Source: Phycicoccus sonneratiae
GTDB lineage: Bacteria; Actinomycetota; Actinomycetes; Actinomycetales; Dermatophilaceae
Assembly: GCF_016887965.1 (NCBI RefSeq)
Contig: NZ_JAFDVD010000001.1
Coordinates: forward strand, 62,001-126,000
DNA: 64,000 bases
Direction of reading: 5' to 3'
Position numbers and translations under genes: made by a program. Positions 17,150 to 25,355 of the stretch are shown one piece after another. Numbering within the stretch: the first letter of the stretch is position 1; each line of letters starts with the position of its first letter. Below the pieces are notes generated by a model that saw nothing but the letters and a program-made list of their open reading frames with translations, had not been told where the DNA came from and did no database searches.

Positions 17150-18391
17150 ATGAGCGAGCGTCGCGTCGTCGTCACCGGCCTCGGGGCCACCACGCCCCTG
17201 GGCGGCACCATCGCCGAGACCTGGGAGGGCATCCTCGCGGGTCGGTCCGGTGCCAAGCCCCTGCCCGAGGAGATGGTCGAGCGCTACGAGCTGCCGGTCC
17301 ACTTCGCGTGCACCATCGCCCAGGACCCCGCCGAGGTGCTCACCAAGGTGCAGATCCGCCGGATGGACCCCAGCGCCCAGTACGCCGTCATCGCCTCGCA
17401 GGCGGCGATGGAGGACGCCGGCTCCCCCGAGGTCGACCCGGAGCGGCTCGGCGTCGCGATCGGCACCGGCATCGGTGGCGTGTGGACCCTGCTCGACCAG
17501 TGGGACATCCTGCGCGAGAAGGGCCTGCGCCGCGTCTTCCCGCTCGCCGTCCCGATGCTCATGCCGAACACCTCGTCCGGCAACGTGTCGCTGCTGCTCG
17601 GCGCCCGCGCCGGCGCGCACACCACCGTCTCGGCCTGCGCCTCGGGCGCGGAGTCGATGGGCACCGCCTACGACATGATCCGCGACGGGCGCGCCGACGT
17701 CGTCGTCGCCGGCGGCACCGAGGCCGCCACGCACCCGATCTGCTTCGCCGGCTTCGCCCAGATGCAGGCCCTCTCGACCCGCAACGACGACCCCGCCGCG
17801 GCCTCGCGCCCCTACGACACCGGCCGCGACGGCTTCGTCATGGGCGAGGGCGCGGCCGTCATGGTCCTCGAGGAGTACGAGCACGCCACGGCCCGCGGCG
17901 CCCGCATCTATGCCGAGTTCGCCTCGATCGGGATGTCCGCGGACGCCCACCACATCACCGCGCCGGAGCCCGAGGGTGCCGGGGCCTCGCGGGCGATGCG
18001 CGCCGCCGTCGAGCGGGCCGGGCTGTCCGACAACGACATCGTCCACATCAACGCCCACGCCACCTCGACCCCGGTCGGCGACGTCGCCGAGGCCAACGCC
18101 ATCCGGCGCGCCTTCGGAGCCGCGGCCGACTCGATGCCGGTGAGCGCGACCAAGTCGATGACCGGGCACCTGCTCGGCGCGGCGGGGGCGCTCGAGGGGC
18201 TGCTCACCGTCCTGTCGGTGCACCACCGCACGGCGCCGGCGGCAATCAACATCGACGACTTCGACCCGGCGATCGACCTCGACGTCGTGCGCGGCGAGCA
18301 CCGCACGCTGCCCGACGGCGACATCGCGGCGCTCAACAACTCGTTCGGGTTCGGCGGCCACAACGTCGCGCTCGTCGTCAAGAGCATCTGA
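17150..18391 (+). CDS. fabF: 3-oxoacyl-ACP synthase II
   Basis: A 413-aa condensing enzyme of fatty-acid elongation. The Cys-His-His site is C163 (VSACASGAE), H303 (NAHATSTPVGD) and H340 (TGHLLGAAG); the ending NNSFGFGGHN is also canonical. ATG 17150 has AAGGAG 12 bases upstream. In actinobacteria fabF normally follows fabD-fabH-acpP and precedes DUF3145. DUF3145 is present here, but fabD, fabH and acpP are missing: phhA and the G/C tract stand in their place. Confidence 0.96.
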   Translation: MSERRVVVTGLGATTPLGGTIAETWEGILAGRSGAKPLPEEMVERYELPVHFACTIAQDPAEVLTKVQIRRMDPSAQYAVIASQAAMEDAGSPEVDPERLGVAIGTGIGGVWTLLDQWDILREKGLRRVFPLAVPMLMPNTSSGNVSLLLGARAGAHTTVSACASGAESMGTAYDMIRDGRADVVVAGGTEAATHPICFAGFAQMQALSTRNDDPAAASRPYDTGRDGFVMGEGAAVMVLEEYEHATARGARIYAEFASIGMSADAHHITAPEPEGAGASRAMRAAVERAGLSDNDIVHINAHATSTPVGDVAEANAIRRAFGAAADSMPVSATKSMTGHLLGAAGALEGLLTVLSVHHRTAPAAINIDDFDPAIDLDVVRGEHRTLPDGDIAALNNSFGFGGHNVALVVKSI

Positions 18392-18408
18392 GCTCCGCCC
18401 TCGTCGCG

Positions 18409-18438
18409 GGCCCGGTTCGCCTGCGGGCGGGCCGGGCC
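18409..18438 (+). terminator. Hairpin after fabF
   Basis: GGCCCGG (18409-18415) pairs with CCGGGCC (18432-18438), with an inner CGCC/GGCG stem and small bulges. It begins 18 bases after the fabF stop and ends 19 bases before the next start. Confidence 0.4.
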
Positions 18439-18456
18439 GCTGCGTACCCTCCTGCC

Positions 18457-19044
18457 GTGGACGGGGGCGAGGCGGTCGAGCGTGACGACGGGGTCGGCCC
18501 TCGGGCGGAGGCGTCGTACGTGAGCACCGAGGCGGTCATCGCCCGGGAGGTCGCCGCGGTCGTCCGCGACGTCGAGGGCCGGCCGGGCTACTGGCGCCCC
18601 TTCCTGCTGCGGCACGCCGCCGTCACCCTGCTCTTCGTCGCGGTCCTCGTCGGCGTCACGGTCGTCGGCCCCGCCGGCCCGGCCGGCCTGGCGCGGGGCA
18701 CGGCGCTCGCCCTCGTGGTCATGGCGGCGGTCACCGCGTTCGACGGGGTGCAGCACCGGCGACGCCTGCGCCGCGCGCTGCGCATCCACCACCGCACCTC
18801 GTGCCCGCCGGGCACCGTGGTGCACGCGCTGTGGACCCCCGAGTACGTGCTGTTCCGGGTCCCGACCCACGAGGTGCGCCTCGCGCTGGGGACGGTCACC
18901 GCGGGACGCCACGACGGCGGCGTGCTGCGCCTCGACCAGGATGGGTCGGCGCCGGCGTGGGTCGTCCCCGACGAGCTGCTCGGGCAGGAGGCGCTGGCCA
19001 TCGTCCGTGGCGCCCTGGGGACGCGCCTGCGCGAGACCCTCTGA
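18457..19044 (+). CDS. Uncharacterised membrane protein, YcxB-like layout
   Basis: A 195-aa protein starting with GTG 18457. Two adjacent membrane helices (about residues 50-67 and 74-90) are followed by a soluble C-terminal domain (HRTSCPPGTVVHALWTPEYV, then AWVVPDELLG). This order resembles YcxB-like proteins, but I do not recognise a specific family. A start at residue 23 (GTG, VSTEAVIAREV) is possible. It lies between fabF and the convergent DUF3145 gene; whether it belongs with fatty-acid synthesis is unknown. Confidence 0.65.
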   Translation: MDGGEAVERDDGVGPRAEASYVSTEAVIAREVAAVVRDVEGRPGYWRPFLLRHAAVTLLFVAVLVGVTVVGPAGPAGLARGTALALVVMAAVTAFDGVQHRRRLRRALRIHHRTSCPPGTVVHALWTPEYVLFRVPTHEVRLALGTVTAGRHDGGVLRLDQDGSAPAWVVPDELLGQEALAIVRGALGTRLRETL

Positions 19045-19063
19045 CCGCCCGGGTGTCGGTCAG
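19041..19063. terminator. Small hairpin spanning two convergent stop codons
   Basis: CTGACCG (19041-19047) pairs with CGGTCAG (19057-19063) around nine bases. The arms contain the TGA stop of the plus-strand membrane protein and the TGA stop of the minus-strand DUF3145 gene, so it could end both transcripts. Confidence 0.4.
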
Positions 19064-19575
19064 CCGACCTTGTGCAGCCAGCGGACGGGCGCGCCGTCCC
19101 CGGCGTAGCGGAAGGGCTCGAGCTCGTCGTCCCACTCGAGGCCGAGCAGCTCCTCGATCATCTCCTGCATGGCCTCCGAGCTGCCCTGGGCGAGGACGAC
19201 GACCTCGCGCAGCCGGTCCTCGTTGATGACGGCGTCGCCGCTCGCCGAGGTCCAGGTGTGGTGGATGCCGAGGCGCGGCGTGTGCGACCAGCGCGAGCCG
19301 TCGCAGCCGGGGCTCGGCTCCTCGGTGACCTCGTAGCGCAGGTGGTCCCAGCCGCGCAGGGCGGAGGCGAGGCGGGCACCGGTGCCAGACTCCCCCGCCC
19401 AGCTGAGCTCGGTGCGCACGAGCCCGGGACCGGCCGGCTGGTCGGTCCACTGCACGCTGACGCGGGCGCCGAGGACTCCCTCGATCGCCCAGACCACGTG
19501 CGGGCAGAGCGCCTTGGGCGTGGAGTGGACGTAGACCACTCCTCGCGTGGCGGTGCGCGGCATGGCGAACGACAT
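19060..19575 (-). CDS. DUF3145 family protein
   Basis: A 171-aa protein. TATRGVVYVHSTPKALCPHV and WAIEGVLGARVSVQWTDQPA are characteristic of DUF3145, an actinobacteria-restricted family next to fabF in many genomes. ATG 19575 has GGAG six bases upstream, and GTG-type upstream extensions are rejected. The role is unknown; association with fatty-acid synthesis rests on gene neighbourhood only. Confidence 0.88.
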   Translation of the reverse strand: MSFAMPRTATRGVVYVHSTPKALCPHVVWAIEGVLGARVSVQWTDQPAGPGLVRTELSWAGESGTGARLASALRGWDHLRYEVTEEPSPGCDGSRWSHTPRLGIHHTWTSASGDAVINEDRLREVVVLAQGSSEAMQEMIEELLGLEWDDELEPFRYAGDGAPVRWLHKVG

Positions 19576-19706
19576 CCTGGTCTCCTTCACGTGCGGTGGA
19601 CGTCTTCCCCAACGCCAGAGCTCGTGACGGGACCGGTCGCGGCCGGTGGTGCAGCTGTGCGGGCACGCGGACGCGCCGTTGTGGGTCACATCATGCACCA
19701 CGCAGC

Positions 19707-19749
19707 GCACCCGCACCAGTGATCACACGGATCACTCGGGTGCGGGTGC
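19707..19749 (-). terminator. Long hairpin between the PepSY-like gene and DUF3145
   Basis: GCACCCGCACC (19707-19717) plus AGTGATC pairs with GATCACT plus GGTGCGGGTGC (19739-19749), giving an 18-bp stem with a 2-base bulge and a 5-base loop. It starts 33 bases beyond the stop of the 19782-20381 gene and is the strongest terminator candidate in this 206-bp gap. Confidence 0.65.
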
Positions 19750-19781
19750 GCCGGGGCCGGCTCGACGAGGCCCTCGGGGGG

Positions 19782-20381
19782 TCAGACCGTCGTGGCCGAC
19801 CCGGTGGTCGTGGTGCTCGTGCCGTTGGCGTCGGACGGGTCGCTCGACCCGGTGCCCGAGCCCGTGCCGCTGCCGTCACCGTCCGGGGCCGCCCCGCCCT
19901 GGCCACCGCCGGGGCCGCCGGTGTGCTGCTCGGTGCCGGTGACCGCGAACGACGAGGAAAGGAGCACGTCGACGCGGCCGGAGTCGGTCGTCACGGTCAC
20001 CTCGTAGGTGCCGTCGGAGAGGGCCCGCACGCCGGAGACGGTGCCGCTGCTGACGGCCGTCTGGGCCGCGGCCACGGCCTTGCTCGCGGCGTCGGCGGTC
20101 AGGGTGCCGCCCTCGTCCATCATCCCGCCCCGGCCGCCACCCGGCATCCCGCCGCCGTCGGTGCCGGCCTGTCCACCGCCCGGGAGGGTGCCGCCCGTGC
20201 TCCCCGTGCCGCCGCCCTGGTTGGCGTCGGAGCCGGTGCCGGGGGTGGCGGATGAGGCGGCGGAGGACGTCGTGCCGGTCGAGTCGGCCGCCCCGGCGAG
20301 CGTGGCACCGGTGAGGCCGAGGGCGACCGCGGCGGCGATGCCGACGCCACCGATCGCGAGGGTCTTGGTCTGGCGGTCCAT
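19782..20381 (-). CDS. Secreted Gly-rich protein with PepSY-like core
   Basis: A 199-aa protein starting at ATG 20381 with a GAAGGAG ribosome site. Residues 1-32 are a signal peptide or membrane anchor (TKTLAIGGVGIAAAVALGLTGATLAGAA). Residues 33-90 and 160-199 are low-complexity Ser/Gly/Thr. Between them, ADAASKAVAAAQTAV followed by VRALSDGTYEVTVTT and VLLSSSFAVTG has the shape of a PepSY domain. Export is well supported; function is unknown. It is divergent from the CAU tRNA. Confidence 0.75.
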   Translation of the reverse strand: MDRQTKTLAIGGVGIAAAVALGLTGATLAGAADSTGTTSSAASSATPGTGSDANQGGGTGSTGGTLPGGGQAGTDGGGMPGGGRGGMMDEGGTLTADAASKAVAAAQTAVSSGTVSGVRALSDGTYEVTVTTDSGRVDVLLSSSFAVTGTEQHTGGPGGGQGGAAPDGDGSGTGSGTGSSDPSDANGTSTTTTGSATTV

Positions 20382-20459
20382 GGGAGTGCTCCTTCGTCGG
20401 GGGACCTGGCGTGCCTCCCACGCTCCGGGTCGGCCCTGTGCCGGACCTGTCGGCGGTGT

Positions 20460-20488
20460 CTGGCACCCCTGTGACTCGGCGATAGGCT
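20460..20488 (+). promoter_or_regulatory. Candidate promoter of the CAU tRNA
   Basis: CTGGCA at 20460-20465 and TAGGCT at 20483-20488 are 17 bases apart and fit loosely the -35/-10 of a main sigma factor. The -10 ends 30 bases before the tRNA. Confidence 0.4.
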
Positions 20489-20518
20489 CGCCGGGCCGCG
20501 GCCCCGGACGCCGCGGGC

Positions 20519-20592
20519 GGGGCGTTAGCTCAGTCGGTCAGAGCAGCGGACTCATAATCCGTCGGTCGTCGGTTCAAGCCCGACACGCCCCA
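20519..20592 (+). tRNA. tRNA with CAU anticodon (elongator Met or Ile2)
   Basis: 74 nucleotides fold as a complete cloverleaf. Acceptor arm GGGGCGT pairs with ACGCCCC, discriminator A; D arm GCTC/GAGC; anticodon stem GCGGA/TCCGT with loop CTCATAA; T arm GTCGG/CCGAC with TTCAAGC. The anticodon is CAU. It is not an initiator type (standard first pair, no GGG/CCC anticodon stem). Whether C34 becomes lysidine, making it Ile2, cannot be decided by eye. CCA is not encoded. Confidence 0.95.
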
Positions 20593-20624
20593 CCGGACCG
20601 TGCTCGTCGACTCCAGGGGGACCC

Positions 20625-20798
20625 GTGATCCTGCTCATCATCGCCGTACTGCTGCTCGTGGTCGTCCTCGCCGGGACCCGTGGCCGGTCGGTCGACTCCG
20701 CTGCCCGGCGGCGGGCGTTCACCGTCCTCGCCGCCGTCGTGGGAGTCGGGGTCGTCGTGTGGGTCGTGGTCATCGCCGTCCAGGCCGGCTCGGCCTGA
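20625..20798 (+). CDS. Small two-helix membrane protein
   Basis: A 57-aa open frame from GTG 20625 to TGA 20798. Two hydrophobic helices (residues 1-16 and 34-54) are separated by a basic loop (RGRSVDSAARRR), a plausible inside loop. A purine-rich AGGGGG ribosome site lies upstream and the gene begins 32 bases after the tRNA. Codon usage fits the neighbours. The family is not recognised. Confidence 0.6.
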   Translation: MILLIIAVLLLVVVLAGTRGRSVDSAARRRAFTVLAAVVGVGVVVWVVVIAVQAGSA

Positions 20799-20813
20799 CC
20801 CGCCGACCGCCGC

Positions 20814-21473
20814 TCAGAAGGTCGTGACGACCCGGTCCGCCCGGCCGCGCGTCGCGGCGACGAGGGCGGCGTTCGGCTCGTCGACCGACGCGATCCACTC
20901 TCGGGCGACCTCGGGCGCCTTGCCGAAGGTCACGTGCCGCTGGACGAGCGCCGTCATCCGCCGGTCCGGGTCGGCCTCGCAGAACCACACCTCGTCGAAC
21001 ACGTCGCGCACGAGCGACCACGGCTCGTGCCCGAGCAGCAGGTAGTTGCCCTCGGACACCACGAGCCGCGCCCCGGACGGGACCTCGATGGACCCCGCGA
21101 GCGGCTGCTCGAGGTCGCGGTCGAAGCCCGGCGCGAAGACGGCGTGGTCGGGGCGCGAGCGCAGGAGGCGGAGCAGCTCGAGGTAGCCCCACCCGTCGAA
21201 GGTCTCGGCGGCGCCCTTGCGGTCGCGCGTGCCGTGGGCCTCGAGGACCCGGTCGGCGAGGTGGTAGCCGTCCATCGGGACGTGCACCGCCGTGCCGGGG
21301 GACGCGGCGTTCAGCGCCGCGACGAGCCCGACGGCGAGGGTCGTCTTGCCCGCCCCCGGGACGCCGGTGAGGCCGAGCAGCGCACGGGGCGCGTCGTCGA
21401 GGAGGTGCCGTGCCGCCGCGACGAGGTCGTCGGGCACGGCAGGGACGGGATCGGGTGCGAGGTCGTCCGCCAC
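20814..21473 (-). CDS. P-loop nucleoside/carbohydrate kinase, uridine-kinase-like
   Basis: A 219-aa kinase of the PRK/uridine kinase/pantothenate kinase fold. It has Walker A GVPGAGKTTL (about 37-46), the substrate motif MDGYHLADRVL, GTRDRKGAAETFDGWGY and Walker-B-like LVVSEGNYLLL. Homologues include E. coli YggC and the rhizobial fructose-linked FrcK. The phosphorylated substrate cannot be read from the sequence. Confidence 0.8.
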   Translation of the reverse strand: MADDLAPDPVPAVPDDLVAAARHLLDDAPRALLGLTGVPGAGKTTLAVGLVAALNAASPGTAVHVPMDGYHLADRVLEAHGTRDRKGAAETFDGWGYLELLRLLRSRPDHAVFAPGFDRDLEQPLAGSIEVPSGARLVVSEGNYLLLGHEPWSLVRDVFDEVWFCEADPDRRMTALVQRHVTFGKAPEVAREWIASVDEPNAALVAATRGRADRVVTTF

Positions 21474-21515
21474 GGCCCCAGCCTCGCACGACCGGCCGCG
21501 TCGGGTGGCCCGGTG

Positions 21516-22127
21516 TCAGCCCTCGTCCGGGTGGACGCCGAGCAGCGGCCGGAGCAGCTCCCAGAGCGCCTCCTCGGTCTCCGTCGGGGAGAGCCCGCCG
21601 TCCTCGCGCAGGATGCGCCACGTGGCGGCGTCGCACACGGCGACCACCTGCGCGAGCCGGCGCGCGCGGGTACGGGCGTCGTCCACCTGCGCCAGCCGCT
21701 CGGCGAACACGGACCCGCACCAGCCGACGTGGTAGGCCCGGGCGCGCTGGGCGAGCTCGGGCACGCCGGGTGCGAGGTGGGCCTCGGCGTAGAGCTTGAG
21801 GATGAGGGGCGCGTGCTGCTCGTAGTAGGCGACGAGGGCGCGCACGGTGCTTCGCGGCGACTCCCCCGCCGCGGCCTCCCGGTCGGCGGCCAGCCGGCCG
21901 AGCTCGCGCTCGACCGTCGCGGCGAGCAGCCCGGGCTTGCCCCCGAACCGGCGCACGACGGTCTGGACGGTGACCGCCGCGTCGGCGGCGACGTCCTCGA
22001 GCCGGATGCGGTCGTAGGGCAGCGTGGCGAAGCGCCCGAGCATCGCGTCGACGACCCGCTCCCCGGTGCGCTCGGCCGCCGCCGCTCGCGCCGTCATCCG
22101 GTAGGGCCTCGACCCCTTGACATTCAT
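21516..22127 (-). CDS. TetR/AcrR-family transcriptional regulator
   Basis: A 203-aa regulator. The N-terminal helix-turn-helix is IRLEDVAADAAVTVQTVVRRFGGKPGLL; the rest is an all-helical ligand domain with no identifiable ligand. It is divergent from the 22187 hydrolase-fold gene, and the plus-strand promoter at 22117-22144 overlaps its start, so control of that gene and of itself is likely. Starts at GTG 22136, ATG 22127 or ATG 22088 are possible; 22127 is a compromise. Confidence 0.88.
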   Translation of the reverse strand: MNVKGSRPYRMTARAAAAERTGERVVDAMLGRFATLPYDRIRLEDVAADAAVTVQTVVRRFGGKPGLLAATVERELGRLAADREAAAGESPRSTVRALVAYYEQHAPLILKLYAEAHLAPGVPELAQRARAYHVGWCGSVFAERLAQVDDARTRARRLAQVVAVCDAATWRILREDGGLSPTETEEALWELLRPLLGVHPDEG

Positions 22128-22144
22128 GCAAGCCACACTAACAT
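22117..22144 (+). promoter_or_regulatory. Promoter of the 22187 hydrolase-fold gene
   Basis: TTGACA (22117-22122), 16 bases, TAACAT (22139-22144): a near-consensus sigma-70-type promoter, rare in this GC-rich window. The stretch 22115-22186 is also the most AT-rich seen. It overlaps the 5' end of the divergent TetR gene, where its operator would be expected; no clear palindrome was found. Confidence 0.7.
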
Positions 22145-22186
22145 CAACATATTCGTACTAGCCCGGCTCACCTCAAAAGGAACACC

Positions 22187-23038
22187 ATGACGCACCGCCC
22201 GACCACCGACCCGACCACCGCCCCCGACCGGGTCGGGCACGTGCCAACGCGCCTCGGCCGCCTCCACGTCCGCAGCGGTGGCGACGGCGACGGCGCGCCC
22301 GTCGTGCTCTGGTCGTCGATGTTCGTCGACGGCCACACCTGGGACCGGTTCCTCCCGCACCTGCGCACCGATCGCCGGTACCTCGTCGTCGACCCGCCTG
22401 GGCTCGGGCGCAGCGAGCCGCTGCGGCGCCGCTCGACCGTCGCCGAGGCGGCCGACGCGGCCACGGACCTCCTCGCCGCCGTCTACCCCGACGCCCCGGT
22501 GGACTGGGTCGGCAACGCCCTCGGGGGGCACGTCGGCCTCGACCTCGGGACCCGCCCCGGCGTCCTGCGCAGCCTCGTCGCCGTCAGCTCCCCCACCGAG
22601 GCGATCGCCCCGGCGCTGCGGCGGCAGATCCACCTGCTGCTGCCCCTGCTGCGCACCCTCGGACCCGTGGGCCCGGTCCGCGACGCCGTGTTGGAGGCCA
22701 TGCTCACCGACGCGTCGCGGGCCGACGAGGAGGTGCGACGCGTCGTCGCCGACTCGCTGTCCCGGCCGACCCGGCGCAGCGCGGCGCTGGCCGTGCGCTC
22801 GTTCATCCTCGACCGGGTCGACGTCACCGCCCGCCTCGCCGACCTCACCGTGCCGAGCCTCTTCGTCGCCTCCGACGACCGCGGCGACTGGGACCCCCGG
22901 GACGCCGAGGCGGCGGCCCGGCTCGCCCCCCGCGCCGAGGCCGTGACCGTCGCCGGTGCACGCACCCTCGTCCCGCTGGAGCAGCCAGAGGCCCTCGCCC
23001 GCCACGTGGAGCGCTTCCACGCCTCGCTCGAGGACTGA
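22187..23038 (+). CDS. Alpha/beta-hydrolase-fold protein lacking Ser and His of the triad
   Basis: A 283-aa protein with the overall alpha/beta-hydrolase pattern (VVDPPGLGRSEPL; cap region 130-215; LFVASDD; VPLEQPEALARHVERF). The nucleophile elbow reads WVGNALGGH, putting Ala111 where GxSxG needs Ser, and the C-terminal loop reads VAGARTLVPLEQPE, with Thr260 where His is expected. It should be inactive as a Ser hydrolase; a binding or regulatory role, or other chemistry, is possible. AAAGGA precedes ATG 22187. The gene is intact and has a good promoter, so it does not look like a decaying pseudogene. Confidence 0.85.
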   Translation: MTHRPTTDPTTAPDRVGHVPTRLGRLHVRSGGDGDGAPVVLWSSMFVDGHTWDRFLPHLRTDRRYLVVDPPGLGRSEPLRRRSTVAEAADAATDLLAAVYPDAPVDWVGNALGGHVGLDLGTRPGVLRSLVAVSSPTEAIAPALRRQIHLLLPLLRTLGPVGPVRDAVLEAMLTDASRADEEVRRVVADSLSRPTRRSAALAVRSFILDRVDVTARLADLTVPSLFVASDDRGDWDPRDAEAAARLAPRAEAVTVAGARTLVPLEQPEALARHVERFHASLED

Positions 23039-23055
23039 CCGCCGGCGCCGCGGGG

Positions 23056-23313
23056 TCAGGCCCAGGGCGGACGCGCGAAGGTGGCCGCGTCCTCTTCGTC
23101 GACGTACTCGCGGGGTCGACGCCGGCTGTGCGCGCTGAGCCGGGCGAGGGCTCCGGCCGCCCGCGCGGCCTCGGCGAGCACGCGCTCAAGCTCGAGGGCG
23201 GCGGCCTCGCGGTCGACGGGGTCATCGACGGCGGCGACCGCGTCGAGCAGCCGGTGCACCAGCACGTCGGGCGGCGCGGGGACGGAGGGGGTGAGTGCGG
23301 GATCTGTGGTCAC
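23056..23313 (-). CDS. Small hypothetical protein
   Basis: An 85-aa frame from GTG 23313 (a longer GTG start at 23385 exists). The centre (VLVHRLLDAVAAVDDPVDREAAALELERVLAEAARAAG) is strongly helical and acidic/Ala-rich, and the end is basic then acidic (RRRPREYVDEED). No family is recognised. If it is not real, 23039-23447 is a 409-bp gap with no other gene. Confidence 0.45.
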   Translation of the reverse strand: MTTDPALTPSVPAPPDVLVHRLLDAVAAVDDPVDREAAALELERVLAEAARAAGALARLSAHSRRRPREYVDEEDAATFARPPWA

Positions 23314-23447
23314 GACGTGTCCGGCCCGAGGCGAGGGGCGCCTCCTGCGACGGTGGGGCCGGACGGGTGCCTCGTGCTCCCGCACGCATCGACCCTACGT
23401 CAGAAGTCTACTCGCGCAGTCGGTTCCGCGACAGGGCCCGGCCGGCA

Positions 23448-25355
23448 TCACGCGCCGCAGGCGGTGACCCGCCAGAGGGTGAGGGACCCGCCGGCGTCCA
23501 CCCGCTCGAAGCCCGGGGCACCCGCCACCTCGAGCCCGTCGTAGTCGTGGCGCCGCCGGTCCTCGACCCAGAACCGCGACCCCCCGGTGAGCACGTGCGT
23601 CACCCCGAGGCGGCGGACGGCCGCGCAGACGTCCGGCCGCCGCGCCGCCGCGGCGAGGTGCGTGCCGACGAGCCGCCGGTCGGCGTCCCACGCCCCCGTG
23701 ACGTGCGGGAACAGCGGATCGCGGTCGGCCAGCGGGCCGGTGAGCGCTGCCCCGTCGAAGGGGTTGCCGGCGACCACGCCCCGCGCGGGGACCTCCCCCG
23801 GCAGCCGGCCGAGCAGCGCCGCGGACGCGGGCTCCAGCATCGACTGGTACCGGTACCAGCGGGCGGTCACCTCGCTCGTGGCCGACCACGACAGCCCGCT
23901 CGTCGCGACGGCCACCACGGCGAGCAGAGCCCCTCCGACCACGACCTCCGGAGGGCGGGGCACGAGGACGCGCACCCGCCGGACCAGCGCGTCGACCCCG
24001 AGGGCCGCCAGCGGGACCGCCGTCACCGCGGCGAGCGCCGCGAGGCGGAAGGCGTCGTCGTACCAGGGGCCACCGGCCAGCCGGGCGAGCCGCGAGTCGC
24101 TGCCAGCGACGAGGGCGAACACCGCCCCGCTCGTCACGTGCACGGCGAGGAGCCAGCGCAGGGAGGCCCGTCGCCAGGCGACGACGCCGCCGAGGAGGGT
24201 GAGCCCGGCGAGGACGAGCGGGACGGGCAGCCGCTGCGGCGCGAGCAGCAGCCACTCCCCCAGCGCCTGCGGCACCGACTCGCGCGCCGGCCACGACGTG
24301 CGCCGCGTCGCCGCGAAGACCGGCGACCACGCGACGAGCCAGACGGTCACCGGGACCGCGGCGAGCGCGACCCACCTCCACCGGCCACCGCGCGGCCAAC
24401 CGACCACGACGGCGACGACCACCCCGAGGACCAGCCACGACACGGCGGTGTTCGGGTGCGCGAGCACGAGACCCGCCGCGACGACGAGGAGGAGGACGAC
24501 CGCCCGGACCGGCTCGACGCGGACCCGTGCCCCGGCCCCGAGGACGACCACGAGCAGGGCGAGCGCGGCGGGCAGCAGGGACGTGCCGAGGGCGTTGGGC
24601 CACAACGTCCCGTAGGAGGCGAGGACGACGGGGGACGCCGTGACACCCGCGGCCAGGGCGCCACCGGCGGCGAGGGCCACGGGGTGCGGACCGAGGGCCG
24701 CCCGCGTCAGCGCGACGCACCCGAGCGGGTGGACGACGGCGACGACGACGACGGCCAGCGCGGACGAGGCCGGGACCACCCCGACCCCCGAGCCGCCGGC
24801 CACGAGCGCGACGAGGTCGTGCCAGCCGGCCGGGTAGAAGGCGCGCGCCAGCCCGGGAGCGTTGACCGTCCCGAGGGTCAGCGACGACCCGTCGCCGCCC
24901 GTGAGCACCCGCCACGACGCCGAGAGGTGGAAGACCGCGTCGAAGGTCTGCGGCCACCGCCCGGGCGACCCGATCCCGTGCGCGACGCCGACGGCCAGCG
25001 ACGTGCCCCCGGCGAGCACCCCGACCACCGCCCCCGCCCACGCCGCACCGCCGTCTCCCCCGCCCGGCGGGGCCTCCCCCGACGAGCGCGAGGGCACCCG
25101 TCGCGCCAGCGACCGCACGGCGCCGCCCCCGACGACCGCCACGAGCGCGCCACCGACGGCGACCGGCCAGCCCCAACGCAGCCCGACCAGCGGCGCGACG
25201 ACGGCGCTCACCGCGAGCACCCCGACCGAGAACACCGGGGCCAGCGCCACCCGCAGCACGCCGCGCACGCCCAGCGCCCACGCGAGCAGCGCCCCGGGCA
25301 CGAGGACGAGGACGGCGGCGGTCGCGAGGGCCGGCGCCGCCTCCCACCACGTCAC
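23448..25355 (-). CDS. Large polytopic membrane protein (DUF6541-like)
   Basis: A 635-aa protein with about 12-14 membrane helices in its first 500 residues and a soluble C-terminal domain (from about 505) ending in VTHVLTGGSRFW. The layout resembles DUF6541 and, more loosely, GT-C glycosyltransferases: an early loop has PQTFDAVFHLSASWRVL with an acidic residue after the first helices. GTG 25355 overlaps the ABC ATPase stop by four bases, making it the last gene of the galactofuran operon. A role in glycan transfer or export is inferred from context. Confidence 0.75.
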   Translation of the reverse strand: MTWWEAAPALATAAVLVLVPGALLAWALGVRGVLRVALAPVFSVGVLAVSAVVAPLVGLRWGWPVAVGGALVAVVGGGAVRSLARRVPSRSSGEAPPGGGDGGAAWAGAVVGVLAGGTSLAVGVAHGIGSPGRWPQTFDAVFHLSASWRVLTGGDGSSLTLGTVNAPGLARAFYPAGWHDLVALVAGGSGVGVVPASSALAVVVVAVVHPLGCVALTRAALGPHPVALAAGGALAAGVTASPVVLASYGTLWPNALGTSLLPAALALLVVVLGAGARVRVEPVRAVVLLLVVAAGLVLAHPNTAVSWLVLGVVVAVVVGWPRGGRWRWVALAAVPVTVWLVAWSPVFAATRRTSWPARESVPQALGEWLLLAPQRLPVPLVLAGLTLLGGVVAWRRASLRWLLAVHVTSGAVFALVAGSDSRLARLAGGPWYDDAFRLAALAAVTAVPLAALGVDALVRRVRVLVPRPPEVVVGGALLAVVAVATSGLSWSATSEVTARWYRYQSMLEPASAALLGRLPGEVPARGVVAGNPFDGAALTGPLADRDPLFPHVTGAWDADRRLVGTHLAAAARRPDVCAAVRRLGVTHVLTGGSRFWVEDRRRHDYDGLEVAGAPGFERVDAGGSLTLWRVTACGA

